47,308 nt of DNA from Chromera velia (GCA_018398765.1 JAHBMJ010000438.1:1-47308), one strand, 5' to 3'. Numbered from the stretch's first letter, positions 11,481-24,193 are shown. The notes: generated by a model not told the origin, from the letters alone. Numbers and translations: made by a program.

Positions 11481-13536
11481 ATTCACAGCCAGAGTGGTGT
11501 CATGAGAATGATTGCTTGTACCCAATCCTGATTAACCGCGGCTTCCGTCAAGAAAAGAGGTGTCAGGACGAAAGACGGAATCGACGCAGGATGGGAAGGT
11601 TGAACGAAAATGTCCCAAGCAGTTCGGCTAAGTGACTCTGCAGGCAGTCAGGCAGAAAGCAACCAAAAGAAAGAAAAAAGGCAAGACAAAAAGAATGGCA
11701 GGGGACTTGGTTTACTCAGAAGGGCAAGACAGGCAAGCGAGCATAGTTGTTCACATGATGAGCTGACGTCAAAAATCAAAGGAGGGTGCACAGTCTTGTT
11801 CTAATGTTCCCTTCCCTTTGTATTTCCATTCATGAGGTGTTCGATTCCCTACTTCAATAAGCTCTGCCCAAGCTCCTTGTTTGCGAGTATCAGATAGACC
11901 GAAGGGATAAAAAAGTCGGAAGGAACATTACCACACTATGACAGCTTGCACAGTCATACATGGTATTGCGTGCTTGCTGCATTAGTTGGGCAGTGTGCTG
12001 AGTTGACAGGGGATGAATGTGTGCAAGCTTGACCTTTTTCATGGATCGTTCATAGAGCAGGGCAGAGCAGAGCAATACCACCGACTGGAGAGAGCCGAAT
12101 CGATGAGCCAACTCCAAGTGCATGAAAGTGAATCAATGAAAACGAGTGGGAGTAGGTGAATGAACGAGTAAATGAATGAAGGCAGGCAAACTTTCGAAGA
12201 ATGACGAGGGAAGTGAATAAATGGTTGGGATATTGGAGAAATGCCCTGTGTGTGTCCTTCCTTTTGTGACGTGTGTGGGCACATATTTAGGAGGGGTGGG
12301 CATCTGTGGGATTTACGTACGCCCTGTCGGCCTACCGGCGGGTAGCCCTGTGTCTGTTATGTATCCGCGCGGGCCTGCCAGCACCGTATGTATTGAGACC
12401 GTACATGCATCAATACAATTGATGTGCGTGACCGATATATGATGGTTCCGTCTCTATGCCTGATCGTTCGATCGATTGATGACATCATTGCCATAGCAGT
12501 GCAGATATCAGCAGTAAGGCAGACTAACTAACAGAGTCTAGCTGCGTGTGTATACTCTCAAAAGTCCCTGTGTCCGAAGAATACCTATTCTTCTTATGGC
12601 TCTAGAAAGCCGCCACTAATAGATATTTAGCAGTCTCTAATTAGATATCAGTCCTACAGATGGAAACATAAAGAAAGAAATAAACTTCTGAAAAAGCAGC
12701 TTCCAGCACACACTGACCGTCTTGCGTGATGTTCGCTTGTGAAGAGTTTTTTAAATGTTTTACTGCACACACGAAAAGGGAAGTAACGCACAGGTGTATC
12801 ACGGCATACATACACACACATATGCATATACATGTATACGGGAGCCAAAGTGGATACACACATCTGTCCATCGCCATTCAGTACAGGTCAGTCACTCCAA
12901 ATGTTGTGCACGCCAAGGCAGGTAGTCATTGTGTCCAGGCATTACATATGCAAACAGCGAGACCGGCGTGCAGACGGCAAGGGATATATGGGTCTGAGAC
13001 CAAGCAGTGACAGAGGCCGGCAAGCAAAACAGTAGGCAGAGCAGAGGCATGCACAGCGACTTAAGTTCCTTTTATTTTAGACAAATGAGAAACAGCACGC
13101 AACCATAGGTAAGACAAAAATATATGAAATCGTTACATTGATCATTCAGCACACAGCAACGTGAGAATGCATTCTTGGGGTGGGGCAAATGAAGAGGTCA
13201 GCTGCGCAGGTCTATGTATGGGGATCTTGACTTTGTTCGCTTTTTTGAAGTTCGAATATCGACACCATAACTTAGAGGAAGTAAGAAGACAGGTAAAACG
13301 AAGATGGGCAGCCCGATGCTCAGCCAAACAAGCATGAATTCCGACGGGAAAAGAAAAATTTGATAAGAAGTGAAGAATGCAGGCATGCGATGCAAACAAA
13401 GTTAAGATCCCTGTACACAGCCCTCCCCAAGCGACCTCTTGAGGAGGACGGGGGGCTGTCCAAAAGCTGCTCAATAATGTATGGAAAGGGTTGGCATGCA
13501 TGCACATGTAAAGGCTAGCTATATATAGCTTAATTG
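11481..13536. other. Gene-free interval between Gag relic and foldback element
   Basis: Frames here are short and lack domain signatures on both strands. The interval holds scattered low-complexity TGAATGAA-type sequence around 12130-12190 and TATA/ACACA-rich DNA near 12800-12840. I see no RNA gene or coding exon. Confidence 0.5.
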
Positions 13537-14500
13537 AACCCCTTCTGCATCGCCTCAGGGGGCAGCTCAGCTCTGCTGAGATCAACCGAGAGGCCCTAAC
13601 ATCGCACGTACTCGCATAACGCATTTTTTCATTTTTTGGGGGGGGGTCGCTTCTATATCTCTGTCTGTTATGGTGTTATCCGAATTCCAAAATATGCCCC
13701 TCAAGCAACTTGTACGGAGCCGCGATTGCACATACCTTAATTACTTTGCACATGCGTGTCCCTCAAATAACTTGCATGGAGTTGCAAGTGCATGCTCGCG
13801 TGGTCCCGAAAAGCATACTTCGTGTACGTTGCCGTGGCCCCCGCCCCATGCATGCATACATGTGCACAAGATATGCCTAAGCCCCCGATGGTGTGTATCG
13901 ATTAAATTTGCGGACCCCCTAAAGGTCCCCCTGAGCCACTCACCCAACTGGTTAGGTATATCTCATATATAAATTAAATTTGCGGACCCCCTAAAGGGCC
14001 CCCCAAGGCATTCACTTAACTGGTTAGGTGTATCTCGTATATATATGAGATATACCTAACCAGTTGGGTAAGTGCCTTGGGGGGCCTTTTAGGGGGTCCG
14101 CAAATTTGATTAATTGATGCGCACCATCGGGGGCTTGGGCATGTCTTCTGCAGGTGCATGGGGTGGGGGCTACGGCAACGCGTACGAAGTATGCTTTTCG
14201 GGACTGCGCGAGCATGCAGTTACAACTCCGTACGAGTTACTTGAGGGACACGCATGTGTGAAGTAATTAAAGTATGTGTGATCACAGCTCCGTGCAAGTT
14301 GCTTAAGGGGCATATTTTGGAATTTGGGGGACATCGTGACAGACGGAGATAGAAGCGACCCCCCCCTCCAAAAATGAAAAAATGCGTTATGCGAGTGCGT
14401 GCGATCTCAGGGCCTCTCGGCTGATCTCAGCAGAGCTGAGCTGCCCCCCGAGGCGACTGATGTTTTTTTAACTGCATCAAAAAGGATGAAAAAAAAAAAG
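13537..14500. mobile_element. Foldback (long inverted repeat) element
   Basis: The left arm, about 13548-13975, and the right arm, about 14041-14462, are reverse complements at roughly 85-90% by eye, including the GCAGCTCAGCTCTGCTGAG block, the poly-G/poly-C block, and TTTGCGGACCCCCTAAA. A third partial copy of the inner ~65 bp (13975-14038) forms the centre, with TATATATGAGATATACC at the turn. The 9-bp sequence GCTTAATTG flanks it at 13528-13536 and 14501-14509, which could be a target-site duplication. No transposase frame is inside, so it is non-autonomous or simply a palindromic duplication. A transcript would form a very long hairpin. Confidence 0.75.
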
Positions 14501-14509
14501 GCTTAATTG

Positions 14510-14967
14510 CGCGCGTCATGCATGGCCGGCTTCATGTGCGCGAGCCCATGCATGCGGTGATGAAGAAGGAAAGCAAAGTCAAACATTTCCTTGAGTTGAG
14601 CGTGATATTGATAGATCGTGATAGCAGCTAGGCTGTAGGCGGATAATGGCGGGAGTGATATAGACGAATCTCCCAAGTTAAGCACAAGTCTTTCTGCAAT
14701 TCTGTAACGAATTGTGGCACAGTGATGATGTATTGCTTTCCGACTGATCCATGTGGGGTTCCACAGTCCCCTGAGAGCAAGCGAGAGACGCCAGCGAGCG
14801 TGGGGAGTTTGTATGACCTCTCCTGCATGACTGACGTTCGATCTCTGTTCCACAACCAGAAAGGGTTTTGTGTACAATATTAAAATAGGGGGCTTGATAG
14901 GCTCGAAGCACCCTCCTCTGCATATATCCATCCCTGTTCCTTCTTGACGTCCGCTTTCTTGATCCCA
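14510..14967 (+). promoter_or_regulatory. Upstream region of the Hrq1-like helicase gene
   Basis: About 460 bp separate the foldback element from the helicase ATG. A TGCATGC core occurs at 14549-14555, inside a GC-rich patch (GCGCGCG near 14510). No TATA box is obvious close to the ATG. No other gene is seen here. Confidence 0.3.
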
Positions 14968-17900
14968 ATGGACTCAGGAGACGAGGACGCAGAGCTTTGC
15001 ACCTTCTCGTTGGAGACCCTGGAAGACGACGAGCACCAGAAGAAAAGAGGATTTCTGAAGTACAAAAGCCCTTCGCAAATCGGAAGGAAACCCGAGTTAC
15101 CAGTTGTGGAGAAGCCAGAAGAACCACAGCCCAAAAGGATCAAAAGGGAGGAAGACGAAGATGGAGACGGAGACGGAGACAGACAGAGCGAGAAGGGCGC
15201 AGGCGCAGGCGGAGACAGAAGTCAAAAAGTGGAGGGTTTCTTCGACCGCATCTACTCAGAGCGGCAGTACAAGGGCCAGATTGCCCACATAGAGAGGGTG
15301 GAAGGCCAGGAGGCCATCGAGGTTCCCCTCGCGCTCATGGACCTCCAGGAGACGGTCAAGGGGGCTCTGCGGAGACGGGGAATTGAGCGGCTGTACACCC
15401 ACCAGGTGAGTGGGGCACTGCTTCACGGGGAGTGGCACTTGTTCTTGTGAAATAGAAAAGTACGAGGCTTTTCTGCGAGTGTCCTCTCTCTCTCTCTCTC
15501 TTCCTCTGCAGTCTTTCTCCGAAAGTAACTTCTTTTTCTTCCTTGCTTGTGCGAGTCCTCTACGCCTTCACCTTTTGAGGAAGGCAGACTGAATGTCCTT
15601 TTGATTTTTCATGGGCCTCCCTGCATGCTGATTGAGTGCAGGCAGACGCAGTGAATGCGATTCTGGGCAGGGGCCTGTTGGATGGAAGTGCCGTTCTCCC
15701 GTCGGCTTCCTCTGGTGCTCTGTCGGGGCCCCCTTCATCTTCTGCATCCATCCCTTTCTCTGGAGACAGAGACGGGATGGGAAAGAGGGGGGGGGGGAAT
15801 GTAGTTGCTCCGAGTCGGTGCACGATGGTGGTTGCTCGAACGTCGGGGGGGAAATCCCTCTGCTTCATGCTTCCTATCCTGGAGGCTTTCAATGAGTGTC
15901 AGAGGAAGGGGGAAACGTTCAGGGCACTTCTCTTGTTTCCGACCAAAGCGCTGGCACAAGGTTGGTCAGGTTGTATATGTGTCTGTGCCTCTCGCTTCTT
16001 TTGGCTTTTTGTCAATTTAGACACACATGCATCATCTTTCCTCTGTCTCTCTTTCTTTCCTTGTTTCTTTCAAAGGTGCGTCAACCAACCGCCATGCCCC
16101 AATGCATTTGATGGGCTCCAGTTATTTGCCTTTCCTTCTCTTGAATCTGTTCCGACTTTCTGACTGATCTTGATCGTTTTTGTGTCCCCCCTTCCGCAGA
16201 CCAGCTGGGTGCGATCAAGCGGCTCGCTGCGGAGTGCTGCCCTGACCTCTCTGTGGCAACCTATGACGGCGACACTCCAAAACAGGTCGGACGGTCAGAT
16301 TGGTCTGGAGTGGTGGACGGGAGGAGGGGGGTGAGATGACAGAGAAAGCTTACATGAATATAATGTTATGGATTGGGGCATTTTTGTTGCGGGGCACAAG
16401 GAACCCAACAGCCCCACATATGCAGGGCCGGCCGATTGGGGTCTTGCCTGCCTGCCTGTTTGTCTGCCTGCCTGTTTGCCTGCCTGCCTGTTTGTCTGCC
16501 TGCCTGTTTGTCTGCCTGCCTGTTTGTCTGCCTGCCTGTTTGTCTGCCTGCCTGTTTGTTTGTTGGCCTGCGGAACCTTCAGCTGAGTGTAAAAAAAAAA
16601 GGTGTGTTGTGCGTGGGGTGGTTTTGGTGCCCAGGTGGTTGGGTCGGGTAAGAAGGGAGGGAGGGAGGCTTCTCGTAGGATGGATATATGCTGTTTCGTG
16701 AACTTGCTTCAAGGAAGGGAGCGTGACACGGTGCTCGGCTGTTTCGATATGTCCCAGTAGCGAGTTGTAGCTTGGCTTCCTTTCGTTGAGCAGAAGCTGA
16801 TTTGGCTTTCTGGTGGCGACACGGTCTCGTTTGGTGGAATCGGCACATGATGGTCAATGCGTTCATGCACTTACTCTGAGTGTACTGACCTTCGTGTGAT
16901 TGCAGGAGCGTGCGGCGATTCGAGAAAGCTGTCACCTTCTTCTGTCGAATCCGGACATGCTCCACGTCTCTGTGCTTCCCTGCTGCCAGAAGGAAAAATG
17001 GGATGAGGTCCTGAAGGGACTCCGTTTCGTTGTGGTCGATGAGGCGCACTACTACCGGTGTGTTCGATCGTCAGGGTGTTTTTTTTTGTGTGTCTTGATT
17101 TTGTTCTCTGAGCCCCTAGCTCTGGTTGCCTTCTTTCTCTCTCATCTCACACAATGGCATGCCTCAGGCTAATGAGAAAATGGACCTTTTTCTCTGTGCA
17201 GTGGAGTTTTCGGGTCTCACGTCGCTCTCGTTCTTCGACGCCTTCGTCGTCTTTGCCGATTCTACAGGGCAGGCACGGACCCACAATTCGTTCTCTGCTC
17301 TGCAACTGTCGCAAACCCCCGAGAACATGCGGCAGCTCTGACGGGCGTCAAAAAGGCAGACGTGGTGCTTGTGGACAGAGACGGCGCTCCGAGGGGTCCG
17401 AAGCTCTTTGCGATTTGGAATCCTCCACTGGCAGAGACGGAGACGGAGGAGGGAGAGGGGGGGAAGGAGACGTCAGGAGAACGGAAGGAAAAGGGCAACT
17501 TGGGAAGGAAGGGAGGGGCAGGAAGAGGAAGGGGGAGGGGAAAGGCAGTAGAGCGTCGGAAGGGTGGGGGTCGCTCTGCTGTGTCTGGGTTGGGGATTCC
17601 GGAGGACACGAAAGACCCTTCCGAATTTTGGGCAGCAAATTTGGAGGGAGCTGACGAGGAGGAAGCTCCCTCTTCTTCTTCTGCTTCTTCTTCTTCTGCT
17701 GCTGCTGCTTCTTCGTCTTTTTCATCGCACGGGGGAAAGGGTAAAAAAAGTGGGAAGGCAGCTGTAGAAGGGGGGGGAGAGAAGGGGGAAGTCGGGAGTG
17801 TCGGGAGACGGCCAGGGAGGGAGAGGGAGTCTCCTTACATGGAGGCAGCTTTTGTTCTTTCTGAACTTGTGGCAGCGGGGCTTCACTCGCTTTGCTTTGT

Positions 17901-18145
17901 GAAGGTTCGTTTGTTTGCTCCTTCCTTACGATCACGAGGAGTATCAAGCATGACATGAATAATGATTTCTGTTTCTGTTGCTTCCCCAGTTTGGTCTCCA
18001 GAAAGAAAGCGAGACAGCTCTATTCTTCCTGTTTCGACTCCCGGCGATCGCTTCAGGGAAAGACATGCAGTTACTCTCACGTTACCCTCCATTTCTTCCG
18101 CTTTGTGCTACCACCCCCCTTTTCGGATCCATTCCTTTGCCAACG

Positions 18146-18206
<61 letters not shown>

Positions 18207-21200
18207 CGGTACCATTCGCCGTCTCACAGTTGCAATTTTTCGGTGCTCTCGTTCAACTCATTTTGCCGCCTGCAGGTGCGCAGCGTTGCGGATTTGATTG
18301 TCAAAAGGACCCGTGAGCTTCTCGTGAGGAGACGGAAGGGGGGCTTTTCGGTTTCTGCCGGGGAGGCAGAGGAGATGGTGCTGACGTATAAAGGCGGGTT
18401 CACCCCTGCAGAACGAAGAGAGTTGGAAGGGAAACTACAGAGAGGGGAGGTTCTTGGGGTGGTTTCAACGAATGCATTGGAATTAGGTGTGGACATTGGG
18501 TGTCTCGATGCGACTGTACACGTGGGGTTTCCGGGTACAGCCGCGAGTCTGTGGCAACAGGCGGGGAGGGCAGGGAGGACAGGGAGGGGAGGGTCGATGT
18601 CGACTTCCCTTGCCGTGCTGGTGTGCCTGGACGGGCCCCTCGACCAACACTTTGCTAGAGAACCTCGTGATCTCTTCAGTCGGCCTGTTGAGGCCGCACA
18701 CGTGAATCCGAATAACGAGGAAGTCAGTCTCTCAGTCTCGATTGCATGCTTGCATTGTATCAGAAATAGAAAAACAAACACATCCACGGACACACACATA
18801 CACATACACACACACACACGCGCGCGCACACGCACATAGCGAGAGGAGGTGTGGTCGGACATAGCTGGGCTCTCAGTATTTGTCCGACTGTCTCTCTTTC
18901 GAACGGTTCGGGTGAGGATGCACTTGTTGACGCACGCATATTTTCTTGTGCGTTTTTTTTTTTTTTGCCTTGCCGTATAGCGAACAGGCGGACCGGCTGT
19001 CTTCGTGTGGAGGGATGGGCGGGGGGAGGCTGTCGATGGATCGGGATGTGCATGTGGTCTCTCCGACTTCGCAGGGAGAAAATGAATGTGACTTGTTGTG
19101 CTGTGCATTGTTTCTTCGTTCAGGTCTTACTTGATCATTTGAAGTGTGCGGCTCTTGAGAGGCCCTTATCTGTTGACGGGCGCTCCCTGTTCTCTCCCGC
19201 TGAGTGGCGTCTCTACCAGGATCAGGTCGTGGAGGCAGGGGAGGAACTTCCCTCTGCAGGGGAGATGGAGGACTTCTTCGGCTCTTTGGCTCTTGACTTG
19301 TGTTTGAAGGAAGTGAGCAACAGGTTTGGAGGCGCATGCCTGAGGTTCAGAAGGAAAGTAGACGGCGAGATTGTGACGTCAGCAGCCGCGCTGTTGGATG
19401 TGCAGATCGCCCCCAATGTGCGTGTCCAAATGCAACCGCAGCAACAACAGCAGCAGCAGCAGCCAACGACAGTTGTGGGAAGAGAGAAGGGAACGTGTGC
19501 GAGTACGGCGGTGGTGATTGAGGACTCCCCAGTCGCAGAGGGGAGACGGGAGGCGGAGTTTCCTTGGCTCCAGTCCTCGGAGGGCAGTACAGAGGCCGAC
19601 AGAGCGTGTGTCCCTGGCAGCGTGACGGCAGTAGTACCAGTACAGCTTCAACAGTCAGAAGGGGGGGGTGGAGCCACAGGGGAGGAGAGATTGCAGGGGG
19701 GGAATGGGGAGGAGGGATGGAGTGAAGAGGATATTTTCCGTTTTTGTGACGGTGAGGTTTTCTATGGAGGTGTCGAACGGGTTGCCAATGGCATTTCGCT
19801 GAGAAGCATTGACCCCGTGCGGTGGTCTGTCATCGACTCAGCTGATGGTCAGCTGGTTTCGTCTGTTGGTTCAATTCTTTTCTTCGACGCTTCCGTTCCT
19901 GTTTTTTGTCATCCAGCTGTGAGGGTCGCTTTGTCAGTAAGGAGGGACGTTTTGGAGATGGTTTCTTTGCTTGTTTGGATACCTGTAGGTATGCAGTGAA
20001 TGGTTTCGTGGGTGGATCAATGGATCTTTTTTTCTTTCCTGTCTTCTCAGTCGGTGCATTGAATCATGTCTTTTTTCTTTTCTCCTGCACTTCAACTTGA
20101 GTACTTCTTTTTTTCAGCTTCCAGCGCTTTCTTCTTGATTCTCGCTTCCTCTGCACGCATTGCTCTGTCGTTGTATTGATTAACCTTTCATCAGAGTTTG
20201 GACGCAGTTCCGTCGAGGTTCTCACTGTAGCTAGATGTACACTTATTAACTCATTGCATGCATCTGCACGCAGGCACAGTACTCGAGACTTACGAGTCCT
20301 GGATGGCCGTTGTGAAGCTCTACCCGGGTGCTGTGTACCTCCACCAGGGAAAAGCCTACCTGATCACCCAGCTCCAGGAGAACAGACACGCAGCACTCGC
20401 CAGAAGGGCCCCGGAAAATTTGGGGTACTTCACGGAGTCCAGAGACCATAGCGCCGTGCACGTCCTCTCAGAACACTCGGCTAGGGCCCCTATGAGCTTT
20501 CCCCTCTTTCCGGGATCAAAGGTGGGTGCCTCAGAAGCCTTCTTTGGAGACTCGCCTCCTGCCTCTCTGGCTTCGTCAGAAGTTGAAAAGGAACAGGAGA
20601 GTCCTGTCACCCTTCCCCGCACGACGGCAAAGTCTGACTCGCACGGAGCTGCAGCGATACCTTCTGCTGCGAGTGTTAAGGGGGCACAGAACGGCCAGAG
20701 TCCCTTCGCTGTGATCGACATCGAAGACAGCGACAGTGAGACTGAAGGGAAAGGGGGAAAAGTACCTCCTGCAGGTCCGCCGTCTGTGCTGCCAACAGGG
20801 GGTGGGGCTGCGGGGGTTGGCCGTGGAATAAAGAAAGAGAGCAACGGGGGGCGGTCGGAGAGGGAGAAGGGGGCAGAGTGCCGGCCAGACGAGTCCCCCG
20901 TCTCTGGTTCTTCCTCCGTCCGTCTGCAGCCTGTAGTGCCTGCTCTGAGTGGCAGTGTTTGTGCAAAGCTCCCTTTTGGCTCCGTTTCTAGTAGAGAGGT
21001 GTCTGAGGTGTACGTTGGTTCTGTGCGGGTTGAGAAGAAATTTTATGGGTACAGGAAGAGAGACGCCAGGACGTTCAAAATTCTCGATGTGGTCGATGTT
21101 GCTGCTGCGGGAGTGGAGTTTGTCAGTCAAGCTCTTTGGTTCACCGTCCCGAGTGGTGTGCGAAAGAGGTTACGGGATTTGTATCGGGGCAGAATTTCGG

Positions 21201-21640
21201 GTGCAGACACAGGTGAGTTGATCGGAAAAGGTCCTGTTGATGGCGACAAGTGGAGACAGGTCTTTGAGAGGGGGGCGTTGCACGGTCTTGAGCATTTGGT
21301 TCTTCAACTGTGCCCTCTTCTTTTGTCGGTTGACCCAGGCGATCTCTCGTGTCAACACACACGAAGGGAACGAGACGCCAACGCAGGGTTGGTTTTGTTT
21401 TTTGAGACCAACAGAGGTGGTACGGGCCTGTGCAAGACTCTTGCCCCTTTACTTCCCCGTCTCCTCCGCAGTGCTCTCTCCCTTGTTAGGGGGTGCGCCT
21501 GTGAGAGAGGATGCCCCCGATGCGTTCATGTAAGCGGATGTGGGGAGTACAATTTGGGGCTGCACAAAGAGATGACGCGAGATCTCCTGCAGCTGCTTGT
21601 TGAAGGAGAAGGACGAGAAAGAAGTGAAACTGTAAATTAG
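14968..21640 (+). CDS. HRQ1: Hrq1/MrfA-type DEAH helicase with DUF1998 zinc region
   Basis: Exons are 14968-15405, 15642-15960, 16200-16285, 16906-17057, 17202-17904, 18276-18722, 19124-19847 and 20274-21640. All are GT-AG with phases matching, giving 1411 aa. RecA1 has Walker A TSGGKS (K217), FPTKALAQDQL, DEAH (326-329) followed by YRGVFGSH, and SAT (365-367). RecA2 has the helicase motifs TNALELGVDIG and QQAGRAGRTGR (660-670). The C-terminus is DUF1998, with Cys at 1364, 1366, 1370 and 1373 and another at 1379, as in the family's zinc site. Family knowledge: Hrq1/MrfA are 3'-5' ATP-dependent DNA helicases acting in crosslink and mitomycin-type damage repair. The protein is longer than yeast Hrq1 because of disordered inserts: Glu/Gly/Ser-rich (17430-17820), Gln-rich (near 19436-19465) and acidic (20520-20940). 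It has an IKRE site at K59 and SIM-like VIDIEDSDSE. ATG 14968 is the only good start. Confidence 0.9.
16445..16567 (+). repeat. 16-bp-unit pyrimidine minisatellite in helicase intron 3
   Basis: Repeated tgcctgcctgtttgtc units lie in intron 3 (16286-16905), pyrimidine-rich on the sense strand. Frames through it give only Cys/Leu/Val repeats, so no protein is inferred. Confidence 0.9.
18148..18206 (+). repeat. (CT)n(TGTC)n microsatellite in helicase intron 5
   Basis: A CT run changes into TGTC repeats inside intron 5 (17905-18275), about 70 nt before the acceptor, again pyrimidine on the sense strand. Confidence 0.9.
18790..18837 (+). repeat. (CA)n(CG)n microsatellite in helicase intron 6
   Basis: CA repeats with a short CG core lie in intron 6 (18723-19123). 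Unlike the other intronic repeats in this gene, the sense strand carries CA rather than a pyrimidine-rich unit. Confidence 0.85.
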
Positions 21641-24193
21641 TCTGGAAGGCACGGAGGTGCCAGAGAATGCTAACAGGCCGCTCAATTGCTCGGTTCAATG
21701 ATGTCAGTCAGGAGTAAATTTCAGTAATGCGATTTAGGTACATGGTAATTCCCTCGATACCTGTCTGCTGTAGCGAAGTTGAAGTGAGAATTCGAAGTGT
21801 AGTGGACGAAAGCAAATCTTAAAGCAAGCCGTCTGAAGTCTAGGTCTGAAATGTACATGCTAGGTCTGAAATATACATGTGCATGCCCGTCTATAGTCTA
21901 AAAAGTCATTTTAAGAGTCTCGAGAATGGATAGTTTAGATAATATATTACTATCAAAGTGTTAGCAATCCATTTTTTTGAAGTGAATTAGAACCTAGATT
22001 AGAAGTGTAGATCGACTATAAGAGGCACTGAAGGTTTTTTTTTACTAGTTTTTTAATTAAAAATTAGACTTATACGCTAGCTTATAGAATCAATATGATA
22101 GCAAAAGGTTGTTCTACTACTGAAAATCAAACTGCCTTAATTGTGTAACAATGTGCGTTGCCGCCAAAATGGTAGACACCTAGAAACAGGCTGATTCAGA
22201 AGCTGATGGCGACAGCATATAATGATAATTTTGATGATGATGCTAGTGATAATGAGGATGATAATGTTGTAACATCTATATATTCCATTATATAGTGATG
22301 ACACAGTATAACTCTAATTATAACATCACAAGTATTATATATTATGACATTGAATGTGTACAACTTTTTTGAACTTTAAGGTCGGTGACACGGTTACGCA
22401 TACAAAAGAACATAATTTAGATATACATATACAACTATAGATATACAAGTTTTTGGTATGCATATAACTGTTTCAAATGCTTATATATATCACACTAGCA
22501 ATGCCACAGTGTGTAGTGATAAGCTACAAGTGCTAAGCCTACGGTTAAGCCTATAAGGTTCAACACCATGATGTGATAGGTGGCGCTGGTCGGGAGAGTA
22601 GCAACCGAGACTCACGCCACCTTGGTCGATCACATCAAGATATTCTGACAAAAGGGAGATTGACTCACTAGCTCGTCCATCTACACAAAGAAACCATCGC
22701 AACACCTAGACTAATCTGAGGTGAGACGTTTGAAGGAATGTATAGAGCAAGGTCAAGTGTCAGAAGAAGTGACTCGGAGTGAGAAACCGGGAGGTCACTC
22801 ATTGAACCATGATGTAAGCTTTCAATCAGAAAGGGGAAGCATGATCAGATCCACACGAATGCATGCGCACAATTAATTGACGATTTGAGACCGCGCTTCG
22901 ATCTCAAAGGCTGTTGCGCAACATGCGGCCCCGGAAAGTCAAAGTTTACGCGGCCCGGGAAATTAAGTGGCTGTCGTCTAGGCTAGCTGTCGTCAGGGCA
23001 CTATGAAGCCATCGCTGCCATTATCTCTGGCGTGAATCTCTGTAGCTTTACGAACACAGTAAGTTAAATCGATTCAAAGCAATTACGTTTTAATATTATG
23101 AACACTGTACATTACAATTTTTTGATTTTTTGACTAGTTTTTTGAGCCTCTATGCAAGCTGTAATTGCTAATGCGTCTCTTCACTGGCAAGTTCACTTGA
23201 TGCAGCTTGAAGGAAGAGTGTAAGCAACGACTTTGAAAGCCACACGCAACAATAGGGGAGACTCAATGACCCTCACTTGCTAAGCATTATTTATTTGCGT
23301 GCATTTGAGAGACGCACCGAGGCAAACCTGAGACCTATCATTCAATCCACCCTTTGTTAACTTCGCGATGGGTCGAAGGCTCGACCAATCAACTTTTGCA
23401 AACATGGATAGATCGAGTTTTGAAGGTGCAGTGCCAAAAAACCTGCATGCATGGACCTGCATGAGCATATACACATGGGATTAGTCAGAGAAAGAGCTAG
23501 ACAAAAAGACACGAAGGCACCGTTCTTTTCTTTGTTTCTCTCTTATGAACATGCCATTTCTTTCCGCTTTCTTGATTGAATCCATTCTTTTCCACCCACA
23601 CGTTATTGTCCCGCGATCCCGTCCGTCCGCCTGCATGTGCTTGCAGAAGTTCGGCTGAGACCTCAGTCTAGCTGCCAGGCTTTGTTCTTGACAATCTCTA
23701 CAGCTTTTCTCTCCCCTCTTTGGCCCAGTCACGGGACATGGATGTGACCTAACTTGTGTGGGTACACACAGGCAACATTGGGCACATGCACGGAGAGAAG
23801 AGAAGAGAAAAGAGGGAACAGAGCGGTGAGGCCTGCCTGCATGGAGACACTGGCAGAAGAGGAGTCGTTTGACTTCTACCCTTCTGAAGATCAGGACATA
23901 AGTCTCTTGTGTCCTCTGCACTTGCTGTTGCTCATCGTCTCCCTTCGAGACATTGATCCTGGTCTACGTCAATCGTTTCAGTCTCATTCATATTCCCCCA
24001 GTCTTGCAAGGGCATCCATCAGCAGCCAGACGTCGTCTATGTCTCCTCACAAAAAAAATCCAGTTTTGCATGAAATTCCCGAATTCCCCCGGCCCCATCT
24101 CTGTTTCCCCTCCCCCCTAGCTGCCCCTTCTCTCACACACATCGCATGAATCATTTATCTCTCCCTCTCTCCCCTTCTGTTCTCCTCCTTCTC
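21641..24193. other. Gene-free AT-rich interval with short repeats
   Basis: No exon is supported. The interval holds a short direct duplication (CTAGGTCTGAAAT twice near 21840 and 21860), a GATGATGATG-type stretch near 22230, a possible Pol III-type or structured segment (22501-22640) and a GC-richer patch near 22900-23000. Frames at 23481-23921 (-) and 23754-24149 (+) overlap each other, and neither shows a domain. Confidence 0.5.
22501..22640 (+). ncRNA. Candidate tRNA-derived SINE or structured RNA
   Basis: GGTTCAACACC at 22558-22568 fits the Pol III B-box GGTTCRANNCC. GTAG...CTAC at 22513-22527 could form a D-arm-like stem. An A-box-like sequence lies near 22503. Just downstream TGATGTGAT and GGTGGCG pair with CGCCACC and ATCACATCA across about 65 nt. 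The T-arm stem is poor, so this is not a functional tRNA. Confidence 0.25.

Noticed and set aside
16445-16567. Regular spacing resembling a CRISPR array
   Set aside because: It is a continuous 16-bp minisatellite without unique spacers, in a eukaryotic intron.
23481-24149. Overlapping frames on both strands
   Set aside because: Neither has a domain, a plausible splice partner or conserved-looking composition.
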